The translations under genes and the position numbers were made by a program. From Sphingobacterium nematocida (lineage in GTDB: Bacteria; Bacteroidota; Bacteroidia; Sphingobacteriales; Sphingobacteriaceae), in NCBI RefSeq assembly GCF_900168125.1, contig NZ_FUZF01000004.1, positions 124,001 through 188,000 on the forward strand: a stretch of 64,000 bases of DNA. The letters are read 5' to 3'. The first letter of the stretch is position 1; each line of letters starts with the position of its first letter. This document shows positions 53,897 through 62,131 of the stretch, in pieces. The notes beneath the pieces are model-generated. The model searched no databases. It saw only the letters and a program-made list of their open reading frames with translations, and was not told the origin of the DNA.

Positions 53897-56800
53897 ATGT
53901 GCTATATATATAACGCTTTTGTAGTTGCTATTATTTTGTTTTGCAATATTTGCGCTTATGCTGACGGTTCAAAAGATTTTTATCCGCGATATCCTGAGCA
54001 AGTAAGGGGCAATAGGGCTTTTTTGGTCTCGCGCGCCCAAAATTCAACCAACGTTTTTTTTAATCAAGCGGCGCATTATGTATATGTTCGGGAAAATGAA
54101 GTATTAGCTGTTGCTTCGAGTGCCCAAGGTATTAAAAACGGCTTTATCCAGTTGACATCCCCTTCCGGAAAGGTAGTCCAGACGATAATAGGCAGTACTA
54201 CCGGTAAAATAGCTTCTCGAGCAGAAGAAGTAGCGGGGCCGGGGCTAGGTTACACGCCTTTTGAAATTAATGTAGGAGACGATATTGGGGTATGGCGTGT
54301 CGAGTTTATCCCTACTCGTTGGTCTAATAATAGGTTGCTGGAGAATTCTGACAAAGATTTGGTTGTTAGGGCAGATGATGATTGGATACAACCGGATAAC
54401 AGTTATTATATAGCTGCTTGGGATGTTTCTGTGCGCAAAGCAGGCAATACGATTACAGAATGGCTTCCGGGACGCGTTTTTACCAATGTGTTGCATCTGT
54501 ACATTAGCTCTGCCACATTAAACCAAGAAGAAGGAGCTTTCTTTGGGCAAAATTATGTGCTGACTAAGGATGGATACATTTATAAGGTAGATGGAAATGG
54601 TAGTCATGGAATCGATTTTCAATATTTTGTCAATAGTTCAGGGATTTTAGATGCCGACCATAATCCATCTTATAAGAGTTCTAACGACGGATTTAAAGCA
54701 CTATTTCATGATCCTAATAAACAAGATGTCTCGGGGAATATAACGCATAAAATGTTTTATCGATTCCCAGATGTCACAATGCCTAAGAATAGCCCCGCAG
54801 CTTCGCCTTTGATAGAGACTTGGTTGTATAATGAAATTAAGATTGCTCAAATCAGTAATGTTGAGTTTGAAACTATTGAAGGGAATAAGAACTACGTAAA
54901 TAAAAAGGGCGCAGAAATACGCTTTGTTACCAACTATGCCGGTAGGTATAGGGTTACTATTGAATCGGCAAGTGAGGACTTTTTGTTTAAACAAAAGGAA
55001 ATTATAGTCTCGGGAGTAGTTGGAAAGAACAGTCTGATTTGGGATGGAACGGATGGTGATGGTAGTTTTATCCCGGTAGGATCGGATTATCCGATAAAAG
55101 TCTCCGTTTCCTTAATAGAAGGCGAAATACATTTTCCATATTTTGATATGGAAATAAACCCGCGCGGCATTTTGGTAGAGCGATATAATCCTGACGGCAC
55201 TTCTGCTGGATATGCTAGCATGTATTGGGATGATACTGCAATCACTTCAGGAGCTTTAGGAGAATCTTCGTCTCCGGTTTCGAAATTGGATGATATGTTA
55301 CAGAGTCAAAATGGCCAACACAGTTGGGGGACTTATAGGCAGAGTGACCTACCTGCCCATGTCGCATCGAATTATGGCGGCAACGATAACTATGGCGCAT
55401 ATAGCTTCGGCAATAATAAGGCTATGGACACCTGGTCTTATTCCGTTAGAATGAATGAATCGATAGAACCTCAAATCACAGTATTGATGATCGATTTGGA
55501 AGTGGTCAGTTTGGATGCAGACAAAGACAAAGTAGAATTGGGGGAGACTTTCAGCCATACTGTAGAAGTTCGGAATAATGGCCCATCAGATGCCGTTAAT
55601 GCCAAGTTTGAGTATGCCTTGCCAATAGGTTTTGTTATTACTGGAGTTTCTCCTCAAAGTTCATGCGGAACACTTTCTAACCAAGTATTGCTCGACAATA
55701 CGGCTGTCGGCCGTATCGACCTACCTGCCGGCTGTAGAATGACGATTGTGGTCTCGGCAAGATCTGAGATGAGCGTTCCCGATGCAAGTTATGGCATTGT
55801 AAAGGCAACAGCCGGATTAGTACGACCTGAAGGCTATTATGATATAGATGCCACGTCAGATGATAGGACGAGGCTGGTGCCTGGAACTGCGGAAGAGGAA
55901 TGTCTCAGTGGTAAGTGCAATAATATTAAAGTCAATGACAAGGTGTTTTTATTAGAGCCATTTAATGAACGAGGGCAATTGGCCTTAGTGAAGTCTGTAA
56001 AGCATATTGATAAAAATGGGAATGGTTTTCAAGAAGCTGATGAGTTGTTAGAGTATACTTTTACAATATTCAATACAGGTGAAGTTGATGTTTCGTCCAT
56101 ATATATAGAAGATCCATTGCTTGATAGTCAAAAAATAAAGTTTGACAATCTGATTTTAAAGAAAGGGGAGAAAGAAGTACGGTCACATACTTATTCTATA
56201 CAGGGTAAGGATGTATTAAGGGGAGAAGTGGTAAACACGGCTAGAGTTTATGGGCTTAATCCACGGAAATTTATAGTTACAGACATATCCGGTACAGCAG
56301 CTGAAAACGATATTGCCACAAGGATTGACATCGACCAATCTCCAAGATTAGGATTAAAAGCTTCCGTAATAAATATAGGTTCAGGAGAAAATGGACAGTT
56401 TACAATAGGAGATAGAATAGACTACTTGCTAGAGGTAAAACATGAAGGTAGCATTGCTGTAGGAAAGATCTTGATCCAGGATTTTGCACTTGGTTGGTCT
56501 GAGTCGGCTTTGGCGACCGAATATTTCAGTAATAAAATTTTATCCTATCTGTTCTCTTATGTAGTTAATGAAGGTGATATTGAGAGAGGATATGTGAAGC
56601 AATCTTCTTTGATTGAAGGTAAAGATGAGAAGTATGGAAACCGTATTATTGATAACTCTGGAGAGACTTTTACAGATGATCTGCCCTTGATAACAAAGAC
56701 GGCAATCGCACCTAGGGGCGTAGATGATAATTTCACCCTTTATCAGGGGAAAGATGCAGTCTTTGCAGTGTTAGAAAATGATTTGCTAGGAAGCAGCTCG

Positions 56801-57538
56801 CTAATGACAATTAAATTGGAAATAGTTGATAGCCCTGAATTTGGGACAGTGTCTGTAGATAATGGTCTGGTGAGGTACATTCCTAATCATGCATCCATTT
56901 ATGGAAAAGATAGCTTTACTTATCGGGTTATGGATAATAGTAAGCTTAAGAGTAATCTTGTACGTGTCAATATTGATATAGTTAAGACCATACCAGTAGC
57001 AAAAGACGATTTCTATGTCATGACCTATAATTTTTTTACAGATATAATCCCAAGTAAAAATGATTATGTAGAACACAGTTCTATTGTAAAAGGTAGTGTT
57101 CAGATATTAGAAAGTCCTCAAAAAGGGCTATTAAGTCCTATTGGAGAAGGTGTCTTTAGGTATAAGCCTCAAGATAATTATACGGGATACGATAAATTCA
57201 CTTACATTATACAAGATGAAAATGGAAATTGGTCAGCCCCAGCTACTGTTAATCTAGAAGTTAAAGGGTTTTTCTTGCCAAATACAATAACTCCCAATGG
57301 TGATCAAAAAAATGAAACATTTGAGATTCTGGGGGCTTATCTTTTTGATAAAATAGAGCTAGAAATTGTAGATAGGTTTGGTCGGGTAGTATTCCATTCT
57401 CGTGATTATCATAACGATTGGAATGTCGATTCTAAAGTTAAAGACGGGACATATTTTTATACTTTCAAAGGGATAAAGAGTGGCGTCGAGCCCATTATTC
57501 GCAAGGGATCTTTGTTGATTGTGAGGGAGTTGAGGTGA
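53897..57538 (+). CDS. Large secreted protein with T9SS type B C-terminal domain and DUF11 repeats, paralogue 2
   Basis: A 1213-residue paralogue of the preceding gene. The shared N-terminal module runs to about residue 525 (YPEQVRGNRAFLVSR, GSHGIDFQYFVNSSGIL, EIHFPYFDMEINPRG). It is followed by an insertion absent from paralogue 1: DUF11-type domains (VELGETFSHTVEVRNNGPSDAVNAKFEYALP; GQLALVKSVKHIDKNGNGFQEADELLEYTFTIFNTG; GQFTIGDRIDYLLEVKHEG). Then two cadherin/Ig-like units and the type B sorting domain (FLPNTITPNGDQKNETFEI ... DRFGRVVFHSRDYHNDW). Signal peptide MCYIYNAFVVAIILFCNICAYA. Probable adhesin or surface-layer component. Confidence 0.9.
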   Translation: MCYIYNAFVVAIILFCNICAYADGSKDFYPRYPEQVRGNRAFLVSRAQNSTNVFFNQAAHYVYVRENEVLAVASSAQGIKNGFIQLTSPSGKVVQTIIGSTTGKIASRAEEVAGPGLGYTPFEINVGDDIGVWRVEFIPTRWSNNRLLENSDKDLVVRADDDWIQPDNSYYIAAWDVSVRKAGNTITEWLPGRVFTNVLHLYISSATLNQEEGAFFGQNYVLTKDGYIYKVDGNGSHGIDFQYFVNSSGILDADHNPSYKSSNDGFKALFHDPNKQDVSGNITHKMFYRFPDVTMPKNSPAASPLIETWLYNEIKIAQISNVEFETIEGNKNYVNKKGAEIRFVTNYAGRYRVTIESASEDFLFKQKEIIVSGVVGKNSLIWDGTDGDGSFIPVGSDYPIKVSVSLIEGEIHFPYFDMEINPRGILVERYNPDGTSAGYASMYWDDTAITSGALGESSSPVSKLDDMLQSQNGQHSWGTYRQSDLPAHVASNYGGNDNYGAYSFGNNKAMDTWSYSVRMNESIEPQITVLMIDLEVVSLDADKDKVELGETFSHTVEVRNNGPSDAVNAKFEYALPIGFVITGVSPQSSCGTLSNQVLLDNTAVGRIDLPAGCRMTIVVSARSEMSVPDASYGIVKATAGLVRPEGYYDIDATSDDRTRLVPGTAEEECLSGKCNNIKVNDKVFLLEPFNERGQLALVKSVKHIDKNGNGFQEADELLEYTFTIFNTGEVDVSSIYIEDPLLDSQKIKFDNLILKKGEKEVRSHTYSIQGKDVLRGEVVNTARVYGLNPRKFIVTDISGTAAENDIATRIDIDQSPRLGLKASVINIGSGENGQFTIGDRIDYLLEVKHEGSIAVGKILIQDFALGWSESALATEYFSNKILSYLFSYVVNEGDIERGYVKQSSLIEGKDEKYGNRIIDNSGETFTDDLPLITKTAIAPRGVDDNFTLYQGKDAVFAVLENDLLGSSSLMTIKLEIVDSPEFGTVSVDNGLVRYIPNHASIYGKDSFTYRVMDNSKLKSNLVRVNIDIVKTIPVAKDDFYVMTYNFFTDIIPSKNDYVEHSSIVKGSVQILESPQKGLLSPIGEGVFRYKPQDNYTGYDKFTYIIQDENGNWSAPATVNLEVKGFFLPNTITPNGDQKNETFEILGAYLFDKIELEIVDRFGRVVFHSRDYHNDWNVDSKVKDGTYFYTFKGIKSGVEPIIRKGSLLIVRELR

Positions 57539-57546
57539 TAGAGACT

Positions 57547-58485
57547 TTAATGCCATTCTTCCCGACCTAATGGTCTCTTGTTTTGCGTATTTTCTATAGG
57601 ATGAAAGTCCGCCTCGTTTACTTTTAATTTTGATAAGTTAGGTTGACCGGCATCTATCCAAGCAGAATACCATATGGACGCTACGTAGAAAATAGAAGAT
57701 CGAAGTCGTCGTTCTACCATGCCGTTAAGCGCTTGATGGTACTTCGTGGCATATCTGTCTGAATAGGTATAGATTAATTGGTTGTTTCTCTCTATATAGG
57801 CTTTACGTTCAGATGGTTTAAACTCTTTAGAAAGTAGTTTCTCTATCTGAAGCACCGAGTCGACCATAGCGTTGCTTTCTCTTACTATTTTCCAAGATTC
57901 TTCAAGAGGATCGTTGATATATACAGCTCTTTTTATAAAGTAATTATATTCATGTGAGAACATTTCTGGAAGTCTCGTCTCCCAAAAAGCATGTATACCA
58001 ATTTGATCGGTATATTGACCATTGTAATTGCTACTGGTATGTAGTGGGACGTGAGCATCTGCAATGTAATGTCCTATATCAGCACTGTATTGAATGATTT
58101 TTGCCTCATTACGATCTTTGAAAGATCTAACCAAGTTTTGATAGGTTTTCCATATTTGCCAAGGCACTATACCTTGGGCTAATAACTTCCGCTCAGAATA
58201 CTTTTCTACAGCTTTGCTCCAATGAATCGGAACGGAATCTATATTTTCATAACGATCAATATCTATGTAATGCCTTGGACTTTCAATTGTGTCTATATAG
58301 CATCGTTTGTCTGCGTCAACAGCTTTTTCCGTAATAAGCTTTATGTTTTTCTTAAAAAAGGGGGCGATTTCGGGAGGCAAAAGGAATACTGCCGTCTCGT
58401 TGATTTTTTTATGAGCATAGAATCCCCAAGAACAAGTAATCATGAGTAAAAAAATCAGTGTCAATACTTTTATTGTGAATATCAT
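57547..58485 (-). CDS. Zinc-dependent phospholipase C / S1-P1 nuclease-like exported protein
   Basis: A 312-residue protein with signal peptide ending about residue 19, so that the mature chain begins near Trp20 (WGFYAHKKINETAV), the Trp-x-x-x-x-His start that provides zinc ligands in this superfamily. Further ligands are in SPRHYIDIDRYE, DIGHYIADAHVPLH and GIHAFWETRLPE. Members cut phospholipids or single-stranded nucleic acids; this Bacteroidota group is unassigned. Monocistronic, convergent with paralogue 2 of the T9SS proteins. Confidence 0.88.
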   Translation of the reverse strand: MIFTIKVLTLIFLLMITCSWGFYAHKKINETAVFLLPPEIAPFFKKNIKLITEKAVDADKRCYIDTIESPRHYIDIDRYENIDSVPIHWSKAVEKYSERKLLAQGIVPWQIWKTYQNLVRSFKDRNEAKIIQYSADIGHYIADAHVPLHTSSNYNGQYTDQIGIHAFWETRLPEMFSHEYNYFIKRAVYINDPLEESWKIVRESNAMVDSVLQIEKLLSKEFKPSERKAYIERNNQLIYTYSDRYATKYHQALNGMVERRLRSSIFYVASIWYSAWIDAGQPNLSKLKVNEADFHPIENTQNKRPLGREEWH

Positions 58486-58601
58486 AAGTGGTTGGTTATG
58501 AGTTTGAATTTACGGAAATAATGTTCTTAATCATAATTTAATACTATGAGGGAAGGCAAATCGAAAAAAATGAGTATTTTCGAATCACTATAGAATAGAG
58601 G

Positions 58602-59588
58602 ATGAAAATATTATACGCCATACAGGGTACAGGAAACGGTCATCTTTGTCGAGCAATGGATATCATCCCATGCTTACAGCAATTTGGTCAAGTAGATGTA
58701 TTAATTAGCGGAATTCAAGCCGATATCCAATTGCCTTTTGATATTACGTACAAACTGCATGGGCTTAGTTTTATTTTTGGAAAAAGCGGTGGAGTTGACT
58801 TATGGAAGACATTCATGAGCTCAACAATACGAAAGTTTATCCAGGAAATAAATTCAGTTCCTGTAGAAAAATATGACCTCGTCATTAATGATTTTGAACC
58901 CATCACAGCATGGGCATGTCATACAAAAGATATACGTTGTATTGGTTTAAGTCATCAAATTGGCGCATTGCATCCCGATAGTCCCAAGCCTGAGGAAGGG
59001 GATATGATGGGTAAGTTTATTATGAAAAATTATGCCCCAGTATCAGAAGCGTACGGATTTCATTTTCAGTCTTACCATAAGTCTGTTTATACACCTGTGA
59101 TTCGAGAATCCATACGAAATTTACAAGCTACAAATAATAATCATTATACAGTCTATTTACCATCATATGATGATGCTCATCTTTTAAAACATTTGACAAA
59201 ATTTGATGGCGTAAAATGGGAGGTGTTTTCAAAACACAATTCGAAATCCTTACGTTACAAAAATGTAAGTATCAACCCCATCAACAGTGATGCTTTTGTG
59301 AAAAGCATGGCTTCATCTGAGGGGGTATTGTGCGGAGCAGGCTTTGAAACACCAGCAGAGGCATTATACTTAGGAAAAAAAGTATTAGTGATTCCAATGA
59401 AGAATCAGTACGAGCAGCATTTGAATGCTGCAGCTCTAGAAAGAATGGGAGTTCCTGTGATAAAAAGCTTAAAAAGAAAATATGAATATGATATCGAGCT
59501 GTGGTTAAACGATAAAAGTAATGTTGTTGTTGACTATCCCAATAATACGATGTCTATTATAGAAACCATCATAAATAACCATAAATGA
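58602..59588 (+). CDS. Glycosyltransferase-like protein (GT-B fold, MurG/MJ1255-related)
   Basis: A 328-residue protein with a GT-B opening (MKILYAIQGTGNGHLCRAMDIIPCLQQFG) and a C-terminal donor-binding region (GVLCGAGFETPAEALYLGKKVLVIPMKNQYEQHLNAAALERMGVPVI), resembling the undecaprenyl/UDP-sugar transferase-like family often annotated as glycosyl transferase. No membrane helix. It overlaps the FKBP gene by four bases, giving a three-gene coupled unit with that gene and an aldo/keto reductase. Confidence 0.85.
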   Translation: MKILYAIQGTGNGHLCRAMDIIPCLQQFGQVDVLISGIQADIQLPFDITYKLHGLSFIFGKSGGVDLWKTFMSSTIRKFIQEINSVPVEKYDLVINDFEPITAWACHTKDIRCIGLSHQIGALHPDSPKPEEGDMMGKFIMKNYAPVSEAYGFHFQSYHKSVYTPVIRESIRNLQATNNNHYTVYLPSYDDAHLLKHLTKFDGVKWEVFSKHNSKSLRYKNVSINPINSDAFVKSMASSEGVLCGAGFETPAEALYLGKKVLVIPMKNQYEQHLNAAALERMGVPVIKSLKRKYEYDIELWLNDKSNVVVDYPNNTMSIIETIINNHK

Positions 59589-60358
59589 AATTTAGATTAA
59601 TCTGTGCTCTGGCACTAACAATGACCGGCTCATTGTGTATTGTCAATGGACAAACTGCTAAAAAAAAGCAACCAACGAAATCCCAAACTAAAAGCGTTCA
59701 AAGTAATAAAACTGTTGCAAAAAAAGTAAACGTTGTCAATACTGTTGTTTTGAAAAATGGACGAGATTCTTTGTCTTATGCTTTAGGTACCGATGTGGCT
59801 AGATCATTAAAATCAAGCGGTTTTGATTTGGATGTTAAAATGCTGTCTGAAGGTATCTCTAATTATTTTAAAGGAGGTAATGTTCTTTTGACGGAAGACA
59901 AGAGCGCTGAGATAATTCAAGCCTCTGTCCGAAAGATGATGGAAATCAAAAATTCCGAGCTTCGTAAGCCAGGAGAAGAATTTTTAGCCAAAAATAAGTT
60001 GAATCCTAATGTCAAAGTGACGAATGAAGGTGTTCAATATGAAATTTTAAAACAAGGTGATGGAGTTCGACCTAGTGTTGCCGACGAAGTTGTTGTTCAC
60101 TATTTAGGAACGTTGCCAAACGGTAATAAGTTCGATAGTTCCTACGATCGGAATGAACCTCTTAACCTTTCGCTGTCATCTGTTATAAAAGGCTGGCAGA
60201 TTGGCATACCTTTGATGAATGTAGGTGCCAAATATAGATTTTTTATTCCCTACAATTTAGCGTATGGCGAACGCGGATCTGGTACAATTCCTCCGTTCAG
60301 TCCATTGATTTTCGAAGTAGAACTTTTGGAGGTGAAGACAAAGAATGCGACTGAATAA
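59585..60358 (+). CDS. Exported FKBP-type peptidyl-prolyl isomerase
   Basis: A 257-residue protein: signal peptide (about 1-22), a Lys/Thr-rich linker, an FKBP N-terminal dimerisation domain (about 58-145; LSYALGTDVARSLKSSGFDLDVKMLSEGI) and a C-terminal FKBP domain (about 165-252; VVVHYLGTLPNGNKFDSSYDRNEP, VIKGWQIGIPLMNVGAKYRFFIPYNLAYGERGSGTIPPFSPLIFEVELLEV) with the catalytic pocket residues. Acts as foldase in the periplasm. It overlaps genes on both sides (4 and 14 bases). Confidence 0.96.
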   Translation: MKFRLICALALTMTGSLCIVNGQTAKKKQPTKSQTKSVQSNKTVAKKVNVVNTVVLKNGRDSLSYALGTDVARSLKSSGFDLDVKMLSEGISNYFKGGNVLLTEDKSAEIIQASVRKMMEIKNSELRKPGEEFLAKNKLNPNVKVTNEGVQYEILKQGDGVRPSVADEVVVHYLGTLPNGNKFDSSYDRNEPLNLSLSSVIKGWQIGIPLMNVGAKYRFFIPYNLAYGERGSGTIPPFSPLIFEVELLEVKTKNATE

Positions 60359-61241
60359 ACTTGGACGTTCCGAGTTAAATGTCTCGCAACTGGGGTTTGG
60401 TGCCATGTCGTTATCAGATAAAGATATGGCATCAGGCATTAATCTGGTAAAAGAAGCCTATGCACAAGGAATTAATTATTTTGACACCGCCGACTTGTAC
60501 GGAAAGGGAGAAAATGAAAAACTGTTGGGCGAAGCTCTGAAAGGATTTAGGGAAGAGATCATTTTAACCACTAAAGTTGGTAATGTGTGGCGTGCAGATG
60601 ATTCTGGCTGGGACTGGAATGTTTCGAAAGATCATATTAACAAAGCGATAGATGACTCTTTGGCACGGTTACAGACAGACTATATCGACTTATATCAACT
60701 ACATGGTGGTACAAATGCTGATAATTACGACGAGGTGATTGAGACATTCGAAAGGTTGAAAGATAAAGGGAAGATTCGTGCCTATGGTTTGTCCTCTATT
60801 CGCCCCAATGTTTTTCAATACTATGCTAAATTCAGTCATATAGCTTCTAATATGATGCAATTTAGTGCATTAGATACCAGGCCCAAAGAGTATTTTGATT
60901 TTTTTGCGGACAATGGCATAAGTGTAATTGCCCGAGGAGCATTAGCACAAGGTATCTTAGTGGAGAAGGCTGCTAAGGATTATCTAACTTTAGATATGAA
61001 TACCGTAACCCAGATCAAAGAGCAGATTTCAGCTTTGGCAAAAGCTTATGGTGTTTCCAACCTTGCGATAGCACTACGTTACGTTTTACAAAACTCTATT
61101 GTTGCTAGTGCTTTGGTCGGCATCCGAACAAAGACTCAACTTTATGAGCTACTAAATGCCTATGACGAGATGAACTCTTTAAATGCGAATGAGTTAATAG
61201 AGTTTAGTTCTTATTCGCATTATAGAGAGCATAGGGATTAA
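60345..61241 (+). CDS. Aldo/keto reductase
   Basis: A 298-residue NADPH-dependent (alpha/beta)8-barrel oxidoreductase. Family signatures: the opening LGRSELNVSQLGFGAMSL, catalytic Asp-Tyr in INYFDTADLYGKGENE, catalytic Lys in EIILTTKVG, His in DLYQLHGG, and the cofactor loop in the C-terminal part (SIVASALVGIRTKTQLYELLNA). Last gene of the glycosyltransferase-FKBP-AKR unit; one base separates its stop from the convergent kdsB stop. Confidence 0.94.
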   Translation: MRLNKLGRSELNVSQLGFGAMSLSDKDMASGINLVKEAYAQGINYFDTADLYGKGENEKLLGEALKGFREEIILTTKVGNVWRADDSGWDWNVSKDHINKAIDDSLARLQTDYIDLYQLHGGTNADNYDEVIETFERLKDKGKIRAYGLSSIRPNVFQYYAKFSHIASNMMQFSALDTRPKEYFDFFADNGISVIARGALAQGILVEKAAKDYLTLDMNTVTQIKEQISALAKAYGVSNLAIALRYVLQNSIVASALVGIRTKTQLYELLNAYDEMNSLNANELIEFSSYSHYREHRD

Positions 61242-61242
61242 G

Positions 61243-61986
61243 TTATGTATTAAAGTACTTTGCGACTAGAAGTTTTAGATCCTCAGGTGTGTCTATTGCC
61301 TCGTTAGAATGGCTAGATATAGCAGTATGAATTTTATAACCGTTGTCTAGCCAGCGTAATTGCTCGAGCGCTTCCATTGCTTCAAGATCCGAGTAGGGAA
61401 GGGCTGCCAATTCTTTTAAAATAGGAACACTGTAGCCGTAAATGCCAATATGATTGTAGTAGGGACGTTGTTTTAACCAGTCCTCTTTTTTTGTTCCTCT
61501 AAGAAAGGGAACAGCTTGTCGTGAAAAGTAAATTGCCTCACCATTTTTGCTAACTACAACTTTCGGTTTATTTTCATTAAATAGTTCTTCAAAGGTCTCC
61601 ACTTTACGTATCAATGTTGCTATTTGTGTATTCTGGTTGTCAAAGCAGCTGCGGAGCAGGTTTATCTGTAGAGGGTCGATGAATGGTTCATCCCCCTGTA
61701 TATTTATCGCTACGTCAAATCCCTGGATATTTTCAATAACTTCTGCGCAACGATCTGTCCCCGATTGGTGATCCTTTTTGGTCATAATCACATTTCCTGC
61801 GAAATTTTTGACGTGGTCAAAGATGCGTTGGTCATCTGTTGCTACAATAACTTCGTCCAAAGAGGACGCGTGTTTTGCCTGGTTATAGACGCGTTGTATC
61901 ATACTGATACCTCCAATATCTATTAAAGGCTTGCCTGGAAATCTCGAAGAATCATAGCGCGCTGGAATTATCCCTATAGTTTTCAT
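61243..61986 (-). CDS. kdsB: 3-deoxy-manno-octulosonate cytidylyltransferase
   Basis: A 247-residue CMP-KDO synthetase that activates KDO for lipopolysaccharide core assembly. The nucleotidyltransferase start is IGIIPARYDSSRFPGKPLIDIGG; VATDDQRI, HQSGTDRCAEV and INIQGDEPFIDP are further family motifs, with C-terminal NEAIDTPEDL. Length is standard. It lies between the convergent AKR gene and the GSIII gene on the same strand. Confidence 0.97.
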   Translation of the reverse strand: MKTIGIIPARYDSSRFPGKPLIDIGGISMIQRVYNQAKHASSLDEVIVATDDQRIFDHVKNFAGNVIMTKKDHQSGTDRCAEVIENIQGFDVAINIQGDEPFIDPLQINLLRSCFDNQNTQIATLIRKVETFEELFNENKPKVVVSKNGEAIYFSRQAVPFLRGTKKEDWLKQRPYYNHIGIYGYSVPILKELAALPYSDLEAMEALEQLRWLDNGYKIHTAISSHSNEAIDTPEDLKLLVAKYFNT

Positions 61987-62031
61987 CTTTTTATTCTTTA
62001 TTTGGGAAAATTAGTAATAAATGTGTTATTA

Positions 62032-62103
62032 AACCATCTTTATATAAATATTTTGTTCAAAGATGGTTCAATTAAGAAGAGACATCCATTTGGATGTCTC
62101 TTC
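62032..62103 (-). terminator. Two successive hairpins after glutamine synthetase
   Basis: First in the reading direction is a 12-bp stem (62076-62087 with 62092-62103), then a 10-bp stem (62032-62041 with 62059-62068). Only short T stretches follow each, but their placement 28 bases after the stop supports a terminator. Confidence 0.65.
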
Positions 62104-62131
62104 AGTAAAAATATAAGGGTTGATTAGTTTA

